In this document: positions 30,917 to 39,023 of the stretch, piece by piece
How the letters are laid out: every line of letters begins with the position of its first letter
How positions within the stretch are numbered: position 1 is the stretch's first letter
Assembly (NCBI GenBank): GCA_016215605.1
Contig: JACRJB010000024.1
Span: forward strand, 83,512-147,511
Source of the DNA: Rhodopseudomonas palustris
GTDB lineage: Bacteria; Pseudomonadota; Alphaproteobacteria; Rhizobiales; Xanthobacteraceae
Direction of reading: 5' to 3'
Length of the DNA stretch: 64,000 nt
Notes under the pieces: generated by a model
The model's input: the letters and a program-made list of their open reading frames with translations, nothing else
Told to the model about the DNA's origin: nothing
The model's database searches: none
Made by a program: the position numbers and the translations under genes

Positions 30917-31911
30917 CGGCGGGCCCTCATCACGCCGTCCAGCGTCGGCCATCCGGGCAGATCGTCGGGCCGGTGCGCCGGCGCCGCGGTGCGCTCGGCG
31001 CCGCGCAGCTTGGCGGAGCGCGCGCGCGGATTGGCGGCGACCTCGGCGTCGCCCGCGGTGACCGGGCGCTTGGTCAGGACCGTGAAGCTCGACGCCGCCT
31101 GGGCGAGTTCGGGCAGATGCCGCGAGCCCCCGCCGGTGCGGCTGCGCTCGGCGAGAAACGTCTTGACGATGCGGTCTTCCAGCGAATGGAACGACACCAC
31201 CGCCAGCCGGCCGCCCGGCTTCAGCACGCGCTCCGCCGCGGCCAGCGCCCGATACAATTCGTCGAGCTCTTCATTGACGAAGATCCGCAGCGCCTGGAAC
31301 GTCCGCGTCGCCGGATGAATCTCGCCCGGCTTGCTGAACACCACCTTGGCGACGATGTCGGCCAGCGCCCGCGTCGTCGTGATCGGCGCGTCCTTGCGCG
31401 CGGCGATAATCGCGCGGGCGACGTGGCGCGAATATTTCTCTTCGCCGAAGATGTAGATGATGTTGGCGAGGTCGGCCTCGGAGGCGCGCGCCACCACGTC
31501 GGCCGCGGTCGGCCCGTCGCCACCCATCCGCATATCGAGCGGGCCGTCGAGTCGGAACGAAAAGCCGCGCTCGGCCTGGTCGACCTGCATCGAGGAGACG
31601 CCAATATCGATCACCACGCCGTCGACCGCCGCCCGGCCCTGCGCCTCGCAGACCTCGGCGAGATTGGAGAAGCGATCCTCGACCAGCGTCAGCCGGCCGC
31701 CGGTGCTCTGCACCAGATCGAACCCGCCGGCGATGGCGCTGCGGTCGCGGTCGATCGCGATCACCCGCGTGTCCGCCGCCTCCAGGATCAGCCGGGTGTA
31801 GCCACCGGCGCCGAAGGTGCCGTCGACATAGACGCCGCCGTCGTGCGGCGCGAGCAGGCCGACGGCTTCGGGTCCCAGCACCGGGATATGGCGCGGCCGG
31901 GCGTCGGTCAT
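30913..31911 (-). CDS. rsmH: 16S rRNA (cytosine(1402)-N4)-methyltransferase RsmH (MraW)
   Basis: Methylates N4 of C1402 in the 30S P site. 332 residues from ATG 31911 ([20 protein letters not shown]), the family start. SAM motif [16 protein letters not shown], then [18 protein letters not shown]-type [22 protein letters not shown] (key residues D, GVSS, Q and ERGFSF), and the C-terminal [16 protein letters not shown] and [15 protein letters not shown]. The frame is open 66 more codons upstream; that extension is compositionally unlike RsmH, so it was excluded, though it cannot be ruled out. First gene of the dcw block; no mraZ precedes it. Confidence 0.94.
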   Translation of the reverse strand: MTDARPRHIPVLGPEAVGLLAPHDGGVYVDGTFGAGGYTRLILEAADTRVIAIDRDRSAIAGGFDLVQSTGGRLTLVEDRFSNLAEVCEAQGRAAVDGVVIDIGVSSMQVDQAERGFSFRLDGPLDMRMGGDGPTAADVVARASEADLANIIYIFGEEKYSRHVARAIIAARKDAPITTTRALADIVAKVVFSKPGEIHPATRTFQALRIFVNEELDELYRALAAAERVLKPGGRLAVVSFHSLEDRIVKTFLAERSRTGGGSRHLPELAQAASSFTVLTKRPVTAGDAEVAANPRARSAKLRGAERTAAPAHRPDDLPGWPTLDGVMRARR

Positions 31912-32487
31912 GCGCCCTGCCCCGCCGGCGCGGCTGTCCGACCGGTTCGCGGTATATGAGAACCGGCTCCGGTACGGCTGGGCGGCAAGATCGGCGGCAA
32001 CGGGCGCATCGTCCTTCGAAACTCCCGGGTCCACGACGGTTTCAGCCAGTGCGCCGGAAACCCAGACTGGCGAACCCGGCGCTCCGGCTGGAATCTGTTG
32101 GATTGCCATCGGCTTAAGGGTTTTCAGAGGGGGGCCCGGCCGTTCCCGGCGGTTCGGCTCTTCACCCCTCAGTAACGTCCCTTAGCCTTAAGAAAACGTT
32201 GACGACGACGATGTGCGATCGCGCGACGCAGGCGATTTCAGGCGGTTGGCGGAACGGTACCCAGTGATGCCGAACATCGACACTCCACAGAAAACGACCA
32301 AATCATGACATCGGGCGTTGCCACCTGTGGTCGCCGCCGGGATAGTGGACACGGCGGTGCGCGGGGCGCGTCGGCCTACGCCGTTCTCCTGCCGGGTTTG
32401 GATAGTGTGATGCCAGCTTCGTTCGCGTCTGCCGGTCCAGAGTCGAAACCACGACGTGTCGTCCCACTGCCCAAGGGCATCGTGGCC
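31912..32487. other. Divergent spacer between rsmH and the amidase gene
   Basis: 576 bp if the preferred starts of both genes are used. Both frames can be read further into it (rsmH to 32109, amidase to 32305), but those parts lack family similarity. It must contain the start of the dcw transcript and the amidase promoter. No MraZ, no TGGGN repeat array and no clear -35/-10 pair was found by eye. Confidence 0.5.
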
Positions 32488-33273
32488 ATGCAGACCTTTA
32501 CGCCCGATTCATCCGTCGTCTCCGACGTCATCCCGTCGCCGAATTTCGGCGAGCGCGCCAAGGGCCGGCAGCCCGACATGATCGTGCTGCACTACACCGG
32601 CATGCCCGACGTCGAGGGAGCGCTGACCCGGCTGTGCAAGGCCGGCACCGAGGTCTCGGCGCACTACGTCGTGCTCGAGGACGGCCGCATCCTGCAATGC
32701 GTGCCGGAATCCAAGCGCGCCTGGCACGCCGGCGTGGCGAAATGGGCCGGCGAGGAGGACATCAATTCCTGCTCGATCGGCATCGAGATCATCAATCGCG
32801 GGCACGACTGGGGCTATCCGGACTACCCGCTCCGCCAGATCGCCGCGGTGATCACGCTGTGCCGCGGCATCATCATCCGCCGCAACGTGCAGCCGCATCG
32901 CGTGCTCGGCCATTCCGACGTCGCGCCGGCGCGCAAGAAGGATCCCGGCGAGAAATTCCCGTGGCGCGCGCTGGCGGCCTCCGGGGTCGGGCATTGGGTG
33001 GAGCCGGCGCCGATCGAGAACGGCGCGGTGCTGAGGATGGGCGCCGAGGGCGAGCAGGTCCAGGTGCTGCAGCAGGCGCTGGCCGATTACGGCTACGGCA
33101 TCGCGGTCAACGGCAAATTCGACCACGCGACCTTCGAGGTCGTCACCGCGTTCCAACGGCATTTCCGGCCGGACAAGGTCGATGGCATCGCCGACAGCTC
33201 GACGCTGGCGACGCTGCACATGCTGCGCGGCCAATTGCCGGTCGACGTCCGCGCCGCCGCCGCGCTGGGCTGA
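32488..33273 (+). CDS. N-acetylmuramoyl-L-alanine amidase, AmpD-like, with peptidoglycan-binding domain
   Basis: Cleaves the MurNAc-L-Ala bond in peptidoglycan recycling or remodelling. 261 residues from ATG 32488 (MQTFTPDSSVV). Amidase_2 domain residues about 20-170 with zinc ligands: first His in VLHYTGMPDVEGA, second in QPHRVLGHSDVAPARKKDPG, and KDPG with the catalytic Lys/Asp. The C-terminal ~75 residues are a PG_binding_1 repeat (LRMGAEGEQVQVLQQALADY, AFQRHFRPDKVDG). No signal peptide is seen at this start, so a cytoplasmic recycling role (AmpD/AmiD type) is likely. Divergent from rsmH. Confidence 0.93.
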   Translation: MQTFTPDSSVVSDVIPSPNFGERAKGRQPDMIVLHYTGMPDVEGALTRLCKAGTEVSAHYVVLEDGRILQCVPESKRAWHAGVAKWAGEEDINSCSIGIEIINRGHDWGYPDYPLRQIAAVITLCRGIIIRRNVQPHRVLGHSDVAPARKKDPGEKFPWRALAASGVGHWVEPAPIENGAVLRMGAEGEQVQVLQQALADYGYGIAVNGKFDHATFEVVTAFQRHFRPDKVDGIADSSTLATLHMLRGQLPVDVRAAAALG

Positions 33274-33343
33274 CGACACGATCCTACATCACATTCGTCG
33301 CGCTGCCGGCCCCGATTCCCTCGGAGCCGACAGCGCGTTCGCC

Positions 33344-33940
33344 TTATTGCTTGGCGTCGACGCCGATCCGGCCGACCGCCGGAGCGGCAGGCTTGCCGGC
33401 GGGCGCGGCGCGCTGCACCGGCGGCGGCGCGGCCGGGGCACGTGCAGTCTGCGGAGCCGGCGCCGGACCCGCAGCCCGCGGCGGCGGGCCGCGCCGCACG
33501 TCACGATCGCCACCGCGATCTCCCGATGCTGCGGCCGCACCGATCGCCGCGCCGAGCAGCCCGCCGGCGACTGCGGCAGCCGCCGCACCGTCGTCACGCG
33601 GGCCGGCGCCGTCGATCCACACGCAGGCCTGCCGGCGTTCGCTGAAGCGCTTGCCGGGGCCGCAATCGACGTAGCGGCGGGGCGGAGGCGGCGGCGGCGC
33701 GTAGCGGCGCTCCTCGTAGTAGCGCGGCGGCGGGCCGCGGTCGAAATCCTCGACGCAGGCCTGGCGGCGCTCGCTGAAGCGCATTCCGGGGCCGCAGCCG
33801 TCGCGAACCTGGATGATGTCGCCAGCGCCGGCGATCGGCCGCGCGCCGAGCATGGACTGCGCGCCGGCTTGCATCGGCGCGAACAGGGTGGCGAGAGCGA
33901 TCAGAAATGTGAGCCGCGCTGCAATTCGCGAAGCGGTCAT
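33344..33940 (-). CDS. Secreted Pro/Arg-rich protein with two Cys repeats
   Basis: 198 residues. An N-terminal signal peptide (MTASRIAARLTFLIALATLF, cleavage after QAGAQ) is followed by two near-identical 20-residue modules, CGPGMRFSERRQACVEDF and CGPGKRFSERRQACVWID, joined by an Arg/Tyr/Pro-rich linker (RYAPPPPPPRRY). A Gly/Ala stretch (AAAAAVAGGLLGAAIGAAAA) and a Pro/Ala-rich tail follow. Each module has one Cys pair, so each may form a small disulphide loop. The start ATG 33940 has AGGA upstream. I do not recognise the family; a periplasmic or surface role is inferred from the signal peptide. Confidence 0.8.
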   Translation of the reverse strand: MTASRIAARLTFLIALATLFAPMQAGAQSMLGARPIAGAGDIIQVRDGCGPGMRFSERRQACVEDFDRGPPPRYYEERRYAPPPPPPRRYVDCGPGKRFSERRQACVWIDGAGPRDDGAAAAAVAGGLLGAAIGAAAASGDRGGDRDVRRGPPPRAAGPAPAPQTARAPAAPPPVQRAAPAGKPAAPAVGRIGVDAKQ

Positions 33941-34178
33941 CGAGCGTCCTTTCTGAAACAAACGGGTCGAGAATCCCGCCACGAAAGAAAAATCTGTCTG
34001 CCCGGCGGTAGGGTTCCACGATGTGGGGAACCGAGCGTTAGAAGCGGCGGTTTCCCGTTGCAACGCTTTCTCAGCAAGCCGGGTGCGTCATCTTGTCACG
34101 ATTGGGGCAGCGCATCTCCCCTGCCCGGGCCCGCCGAGCCCGGCTTGACGCCGCAGCCCCCAGCCCGCATGGCTACCG

Positions 34179-34660
34179 CGTCAGTCGGCCGGACGGCCGC
34201 TCCCGCTACGGTCGAAAGGCTGCGGGGGAGGAAAGTCCGGGCTCCATCGACATACGGTGCCGGATAACGTCCGGCGGGGGCGACCCCAGGGAAAGTGCCA
34301 CAGAGAACGAACCGCCCGCCTTCGCAGCTCCGCTGCTTCGGCGCGGCAAGCCCTCGGGCCTGCTGCGCCGTAACCCGCAAGGGTGAAGGCGAGTAAGGGT
34401 GAAAAGGTGCGGTAAGAGCGCACCGCGTCGCCGGCAACGGAGACGGCATGGTAAACCCCACCGGGAGCAAAACCGAATAGGGACGGCACAGCGGACAGTT
34501 CGCTCTCGGGCGATAACTCCGCAGGGTGATGTCAAACCCGCCGTCCGGGTAGGTTGCTCGAGGCGCTGTGCAAACAGCGTCCCAGAGGAATGGCCGTCGC
34601 GTACCACGTCCGCAAGGACGCGGTGCCCTCCAGAACCCGGCTTACAGGCCGGCTGATACT
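34179..34660 (+). ncRNA. rnpB: RNase P RNA, bacterial class A
   Basis: The catalytic RNA of RNase P, which trims tRNA 5' ends. The 5' P1 strand TCAGTCGGCC (34181) pairs with GGCCGGCTGA (34649). Conserved cores are present: GAGGAAAGTCCGGGCTCC near 34228, the CACAGAGAACGAACCGCC stretch near 34299, AAGGGTGAAAAGGTGCGGTAAGAG near 34394 (key part GGTGCGGTAAGAG) and AAACCCCACCGGGAGC near 34453. The ends are estimated from P1 pairing to within about 5 nt. Open frames drawn through this region on either strand are not genes. Confidence 0.96.
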
Positions 34661-34668
34661 TCTTCGAT

Positions 34669-34698
34669 GAAGGGCTCGGCGGAAACGCCGGGCCCTTC
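34669..34698 (+). terminator. Hairpin downstream of rnpB
   Basis: GAAGGGCTCGGCG, a GAAA loop, and CGCCGGGCCCTTC form a stem with one bulge 9 nt after rnpB. There is no T-run, so it is either a weak terminator or a processing stem. Confidence 0.45.
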
Positions 34699-34700
34699 GC

Positions 34701-34889
34701 CTATTCGCCCGGCGGCAAATAGCGCCGCTTTCCATCCAGATAGCTTCTCTCACCAGCAACTTTCGCTGCCAGCGTCTCATCGCGCTGCGAACCGCGGCGA
34801 TCCAGCCAGGTCTCGACGAGACCGACAATCGCCATGATCGCCGCCAAGACAATCGGCGACGTCAGCGCAAACCACTGAAAGGCCGTCAT
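34701..34889 (-). CDS. Small one-TM membrane protein, coupled to upstream gene
   Basis: 62 residues: a hydrophobic N-terminal half (FALTSPIVLAAIMAIVGLVE) and a charged cytoplasmic-type tail (TWLDRRGSQRDETLAAKVAG). The ATG at 34889 overlaps the stop of the preceding gene (ATGA), with GGAGG just upstream inside that gene, so translation is probably coupled. I do not recognise the family. Local base composition is less GC-rich than the neighbours, which suggests recent arrival. The overlap and ribosome-binding site are the main evidence that it is real. Confidence 0.6.
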   Translation of the reverse strand: MTAFQWFALTSPIVLAAIMAIVGLVETWLDRRGSQRDETLAAKVAGERSYLDGKRRYLPPGE

Positions 34890-35128
34890 TCCTCAAGCCC
34901 TCCAAGAGCAAGTCGACCTGCAAAACGTAGGAACACTCCAGCGGCGACGCAAACGATAAAACCCACCGTGCGGGAAAACTCATCCGCCGACGTCGCAGCG
35001 GTTCCGTAAACGATGGTCCAGAACGGCGACAGGAATCCGGCAACGAGCACCGCTATCGAGGCGTTATTATACCACGCTGCACGTAGTTTCCGCAGTTCGT
35101 TCCGGACCAACTTGTTCGGATGAGCCAT
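34886..35128 (-). CDS. Small two-TM membrane protein
   Basis: 80 residues: a basic N-terminus (MAHPNKLVRNELRKLRAAWY), TM1 (ASIAVLVAGFLSPFWTIVYG), a short acidic loop (TSADEFSR) and TM2 (TVGFIVCVAAGVFLRFAGRL). It has a good ribosome-binding site (GAGGAAGCGAC before ATG 35128). Size and topology resemble holin-like or small stress proteins, but there is no specific match. Overlaps the 62-residue gene by 4 bp. Confidence 0.65.
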   Translation of the reverse strand: MAHPNKLVRNELRKLRAAWYNNASIAVLVAGFLSPFWTIVYGTAATSADEFSRTVGFIVCVAAGVFLRFAGRLALGGLEE

Positions 35129-35211
35129 GTCGCTTCCTCACCAGCAACTCTAAGTGAGGACTTTTCACGCGCCTATTCGTCTAATGATGAGTCCTGGTCC
35201 GAAATGGCCCC

Positions 35212-36801
35212 TCAATGCCCGTCGCCCGCCGCCGCGGCCATCGGGTTCGCCGGCTTCGCCAGCAGCACCACCAGCGTCGACAGCCCGATGTAGAAGAACG
35301 TCAGCAGGAAGAACGCGTCGCCGAAGCTCATGGTGACGGCCTGGCGGTGGACGATCTGATTGAACTGCTTCAGCGCCATCATCGAGGCGTCGCCCATGCC
35401 CTGGAAGCGCTGGGTCAGGGTGTTGAGGAAGTCGACCGCCTGGGCGTTGCCCCAGGTCACCTTGTCGTGCAGCCGCGAGATGTGGAAGTCGGTGCGGCCG
35501 TCGAGGATGGTGTTGATCAGCGCCAGCCCGAGCGCGCCGCCGAGATTGCGCGTCAGGTTGAACAGGCCGGAGGCGTTCTTGACCCGCTGCGGCGGCAGCG
35601 TGCCGAGCGCGATGTTGTTGGTCGGCACCATCGCCATCATCATGCCGACGCCGCGGAACACCTGCGGCCACAGCAATTCGTAGAAATCGTAGTCGCGGGT
35701 GATCCAGGTCATCTGCCAGGTGCCGCAGGCGAACAGCAGCAGGCCGATCGCGATCAACAGCCGCATGTCGACCAGCGCCATCAGCCGGCCGACCAGCGGC
35801 GCGGCGAAGAACATCGCGATGCCGGAGACGAACATCGTCTCGCCGATCATCAGCGCGCTGTAGCCGCGGACCTCGGCGAGGTAGCGCGGATAGATGTAGG
35901 TCAGGCCGTACAGCCCGATGCCGACGCAGAACTGGAACATGCAGCCGATCGCGAAATTGCGATTGGTGAAGGCGCGAATGTCGACGATCGGCTCGCGCGC
36001 CGTCAGCACCCGCCAGAAGAACGCCACCGCGGAAAACGCGCAGACGATCGCGAAGATGAAGATCGACTCGTCGTTGAACCAGTCGTTGCGCGGGCCTTCT
36101 TCGAGCACGTATTCGAGCGAGCCGAGGAAGCCGGCCATGAAGCCGAGCCCCCACCAGTCGAAATGATCGAGCAGCTCGTAATGCGGCTCGTCGAAATCGA
36201 CCAGCATCAGCACGCCGATGGTGATGCCGATGCCGGGCACGACGTTGATGAAGAACAGCCAGTGCCACGACATCAGATCGGTGATGTAGCCGCCGACGGT
36301 GGGGCCGATGGTCGGCGCCAGCGTCGCCACCAGGCCGATGATCGGCCCGACCATGTTGAACTTGCTGCGCGGAAACACCGTGTAGGCCGAGGCGAACACG
36401 GTCGGGATCATGCCGGCGCCGAGGAAGCCCTGAATCGCGCGCCAGACGATCATCTCGGTGATCGTCGAGGTGAAGCCGCACATCAGGCTGGCGAAGGTGA
36501 AGCCGGCCGCCGAGATCGCGAACAGATTGCGGGTGCCGAGCGCGCGCGACAGGAAGCCGGACAGCGGGATCGCGATCACCTCGGCGATCAGATAGGCGGT
36601 CTGCACCCAGGAGACTTCGCTCGACGACGCCGACAGCCCGGCCTGGATTTCGGACAGCGATGCCGAGACGATCTGGATGTCCAGGATCGACATGAACATC
36701 CCGAACACCATGATCAGGAATGCGAACAGCCGGCTCGCCGGAACGTGTTCCGACGGCGCCTGCGGCACCGCCTCGCCTGTCGCTGTGGTCGATGCCGACA
36801 T
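35212..36801 (-). CDS. emrB: DHA2-family MFS multidrug exporter (EmrB-like)
   Basis: 529 residues, 14 predicted TM helices. DHA2 features: LDIQIVSASLSEIQAGLSAS in TM1 and the following loop, TAYLIAEVIAIPLSGFLSRA (motif A region LSRALGTRN), FLGAGMIPTVFASAYTVFP, and the TM5 motif C-like GLVATLAPTIGPTVGGYI. Works with the membrane fusion protein encoded upstream and an outer-membrane channel (none in this window) to export hydrophobic compounds. The gene name is by family; the substrate is unknown. A palindromic repeat lies between it and emrA. Confidence 0.9.
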   Translation of the reverse strand: MSASTTATGEAVPQAPSEHVPASRLFAFLIMVFGMFMSILDIQIVSASLSEIQAGLSASSSEVSWVQTAYLIAEVIAIPLSGFLSRALGTRNLFAISAAGFTFASLMCGFTSTITEMIVWRAIQGFLGAGMIPTVFASAYTVFPRSKFNMVGPIIGLVATLAPTIGPTVGGYITDLMSWHWLFFINVVPGIGITIGVLMLVDFDEPHYELLDHFDWWGLGFMAGFLGSLEYVLEEGPRNDWFNDESIFIFAIVCAFSAVAFFWRVLTAREPIVDIRAFTNRNFAIGCMFQFCVGIGLYGLTYIYPRYLAEVRGYSALMIGETMFVSGIAMFFAAPLVGRLMALVDMRLLIAIGLLLFACGTWQMTWITRDYDFYELLWPQVFRGVGMMMAMVPTNNIALGTLPPQRVKNASGLFNLTRNLGGALGLALINTILDGRTDFHISRLHDKVTWGNAQAVDFLNTLTQRFQGMGDASMMALKQFNQIVHRQAVTMSFGDAFFLLTFFYIGLSTLVVLLAKPANPMAAAAGDGH

Positions 36802-36837
36802 GGAGCGTCCTTAGAATTCGTCCCGAAGGTCCTATCC

Positions 36838-36918
36838 GTCATTGCGAGCGAAGCGAAGCAATCCAGAGGCTGAGTGCACAGCGCTGGATTGCTTCGTCGC
36901 TTCGCTCCTCGCAATGAC
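36838..36918. repeat. Palindromic repeat 'GTCATTGCGAG...CTCGCAATGAC', copy 1
   Basis: Ends GTCATTGCGAGCGAAGCGAA and TCGCTCCTCGCAATGAC, with internal GCAATCCAG/CTGGATTGC. It occupies the spacer between emrA and emrB. Confidence 0.9.
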
Positions 36919-36927
36919 GAGCGGTGC

Positions 36928-38202
36928 TTACTTCCCGGTTCGCGTATCGACCCTGATGTAGACCGACATTCCGGCGCGCAGCAGCCGTTCGCGCGCCACG
37001 TCGGCGGGGACGCGGATGCGGACCGGCACGCGCTGCACGATCTTGGTGAAGTTGCCGGTGGCGTTGTCGGGCGGCAGCAGCGTGAACACCTGCCCGGCCG
37101 CGGGCGCCAGGCTGTCCACCGTGCCCTCGATCTTGCGGCTGGAGTAAGCGTCGACCGAAATGTCGACGGTCTGGCCGGGCTTCAGGCGCGCGAGCTGCGT
37201 TTCCTTGAAATTGGCGTCGATGTAGACGCCGTCGAGCGGCACGATGTTGGCGAGGCGCTGGCCGGCGTTGATGTAGTCGCCGGTATTGACCAGACGGTTG
37301 GAGAACACGCCGTCAACGGGCGCGCGGACATTGGTGAAGTCGAGATCGCGCTCGGCCTTGGCCAGCGCGCTCTGCAGCTCGGCGAGCTGGGCGCGCGCCT
37401 CGTTCTGCTGCGCCTTGGTGACCTCGACATTGTCGCGCGCCGCGTCGTAGGCGGCCTTGGCGGCGGCGACCGACGCGGCGCCCTGGTCGCGGCTGGCCTG
37501 CGAGGTCTCGAACACCGCCCGCGACGCGAAGCCCTTGGTGCTCAGCGCCTGCTGGCGATCGAAATCGAGCGTGGCGCGCTTGGCCGAGGCTTCGGCGGAG
37601 TCGCGTTGCGCCTGCGCCTGCTCGACCGCGCTCTGCTGCGCGACGATCTGGCGGCCGATCCGCTCGATCGTGGCCTGCTGGGTGGCGATCTTGGCGCGGG
37701 CGGAATCGACCGCGATCCTGTAGTCGCCGTCGTCGATCCGGAACACGACGTCGCCCGCCTTCACCAGCGTGTTGTCGCCCGGCACGATCGCGGCGATGTG
37801 GCCGGCGACGCGGGCGCCGAGCGTGGTGTTGTTGGCGCGGACATAGGCGTCGTCGGTCGACACCATGAAGCGGCCGACCAGCATGTAGTCGATGCCGAAA
37901 TAGGCGATCGCGGCCAGCGCCGCGAGGCCGACGCCGGCCAGCACCAGCCGCTTCCTTCCGGGCTTCTTCACCGCGGCCGCGGGACGCGCCGCCGGCGCGA
38001 CCGGCTCGGACTCGCTGTCCGGCTCCGGCGGATCGGCGAGCTTCAGCGTCGACGGATCTTCCAGCAGCGACCGGACGGTTTCGGCCTGCGACGGCGCGGC
38101 GCCGTGCGGCGGCGGAGCGGACACCTTCCCGGCCGCCTCCTCCGGCTCAGCGCGAAGAACTCGGGCAGCTTGGTCGCGTCCGGACATCATGGTCTCCTGC
38201 AC
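36928..38202 (-). CDS. emrA: HlyD/EmrA-type membrane fusion protein
   Basis: The periplasmic adaptor of a tripartite drug efflux pump. 424 residues: a ~75-residue cytoplasmic Pro/Ser-rich leader, one TM (LVLAGVGLAALAAIAYFGID), a lipoyl half-motif (LGARVAGHIAAIVPGDNTLV), a long coiled-coil hairpin (residues about 155-270, Ala/Gln/Glu-rich), the second lipoyl half (NVRAPVDGVFSNRLVNTGDY) and a beta-barrel domain ending near the stop. The start is uncertain by up to 5 codons (ATG at 38202, 38190 or 38187). Likely repressed by the divergent TetR via the palindrome at 38257-38277. Confidence 0.9.
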   Translation of the reverse strand: MQETMMSGRDQAARVLRAEPEEAAGKVSAPPPHGAAPSQAETVRSLLEDPSTLKLADPPEPDSESEPVAPAARPAAAVKKPGRKRLVLAGVGLAALAAIAYFGIDYMLVGRFMVSTDDAYVRANNTTLGARVAGHIAAIVPGDNTLVKAGDVVFRIDDGDYRIAVDSARAKIATQQATIERIGRQIVAQQSAVEQAQAQRDSAEASAKRATLDFDRQQALSTKGFASRAVFETSQASRDQGAASVAAAKAAYDAARDNVEVTKAQQNEARAQLAELQSALAKAERDLDFTNVRAPVDGVFSNRLVNTGDYINAGQRLANIVPLDGVYIDANFKETQLARLKPGQTVDISVDAYSSRKIEGTVDSLAPAAGQVFTLLPPDNATGNFTKIVQRVPVRIRVPADVARERLLRAGMSVYIRVDTRTGK

Positions 38203-38256
38203 AGGTCACGCGCACCGCGGACCGGCGCCACCTTGGGGAATGGTTCGTAACTACCA

Positions 38257-38277
38257 TTGACCGAACGGTTCGGTCAA
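38257..38277. promoter_or_regulatory. Perfect palindromic TetR-type operator
   Basis: TTGACCGAAC at 38257-38266 and GTTCGGTCAA at 38268-38277 around a single central base: 10-bp perfect arms. It lies between the divergent emrA start (38202) and TetR start (38361), where an autoregulating repressor would bind. Confidence 0.85.
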
Positions 38278-38360
38278 GATAGGTTCCCGCACGAATTGTT
38301 GTGCGGACTCCGCTTTCAGCGGGGTTTCGAGGCTTCCGATTCTGGAGACATGCTGAAGCA

Positions 38361-39023
38361 ATGGTTGCACATCAGGCCGCGACTCCCCTGCATCAGGGTC
38401 ACGACGAGGACAGCGCCAAGCGTCGCCAGATCGTCAAAGGCGCGCGGGCGGTGTTCCTCGAGCTCGGCTTCGACGGCGCCAGCATGGGCGAGATCGCACG
38501 CGCCGCCGGCGTCTCCAAGGGGACGCTGTACGTCTACTTCGCCGACAAGAACTCGCTGTTCTGCGAGACCATCGAGCAGGAGAGCGTCGCGCAGGGCATG
38601 CTGGCGTTCGACTTCACCGTGGCGCGGGACGTCGAAACCACGCTCAAGGCGTTCGGCGCCGCCTACATCCAGGCGCTGTGCAACCCGCGCGGTGCGTCGG
38701 CGATCCGGACCGTGATGGCGATCGCCGAACGGATGCCGGAGATCGGCCAGCGCTACTACGAGCGGGTGATCGCCAACTCGCTCGGCCGGTTCGTGAGTTA
38801 CCTCGAACTGCAGGTCCAGGCCGGCACGCTGGTGATCGACGATTGCAACCTGGCCGCGGGGCAATTCACCAAGCTGTGCCAGGCGACGCTGTTCCTGCCA
38901 TTCATCTTCCAGATGACGGACTCGCCCTCGCCCGAACGCATCGCCGACGTCGTCGACAGCGCGACGCGGATGTTCCTCGCCGCCTATCGTCCGTCGGCGA
39001 CGACGCCGGTCATGCCGGACTAA
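38361..39023 (+). CDS. TetR-family transcriptional regulator of the efflux pair
   Basis: 220 residues. The N-terminal HTH is typical TetR ([47 protein letters not shown]), and the C-terminal ~150 residues are the helical ligand-binding/dimer domain of the AcrR/TetR_C type. Start chosen at ATG 38361 ([12 protein letters not shown]); the frame opens 20 codons upstream. Divergent from emrA with a perfect palindrome between, so it probably represses both itself and emrAB until an inducer binds. The stop overlaps the end of the convergent extensin-like gene by 4 bp. Confidence 0.9.
   Translation: MVAHQAATPLHQGHDEDSAKRRQIVKGARAVFLELGFDGASMGEIARAAGVSKGTLYVYFADKNSLFCETIEQESVAQGMLAFDFTVARDVETTLKAFGAAYIQALCNPRGASAIRTVMAIAERMPEIGQRYYERVIANSLGRFVSYLELQVQAGTLVIDDCNLAAGQFTKLCQATLFLPFIFQMTDSPSPERIADVVDSATRMFLAAYRPSATTPVMPD

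Noticed and set aside
32130..32270. A possible short mraZ remnant on the minus strand upstream of rsmH
   Set aside because: The frame starting GTGGAGTGTCGATG gives only about 30 residues with no MraZ similarity.
34096..34656. Short frames on both strands over rnpB
   Set aside because: The region is the RNase P RNA; conserved RNA motifs explain it.
34749..35149. 13-bp direct repeat CTCACCAGCAACT flanking most of the small membrane protein pair
   Set aside because: Could suggest an att-like insertion footprint, but 13 bp without an integrase or other boundary signal is too weak; it may be chance.
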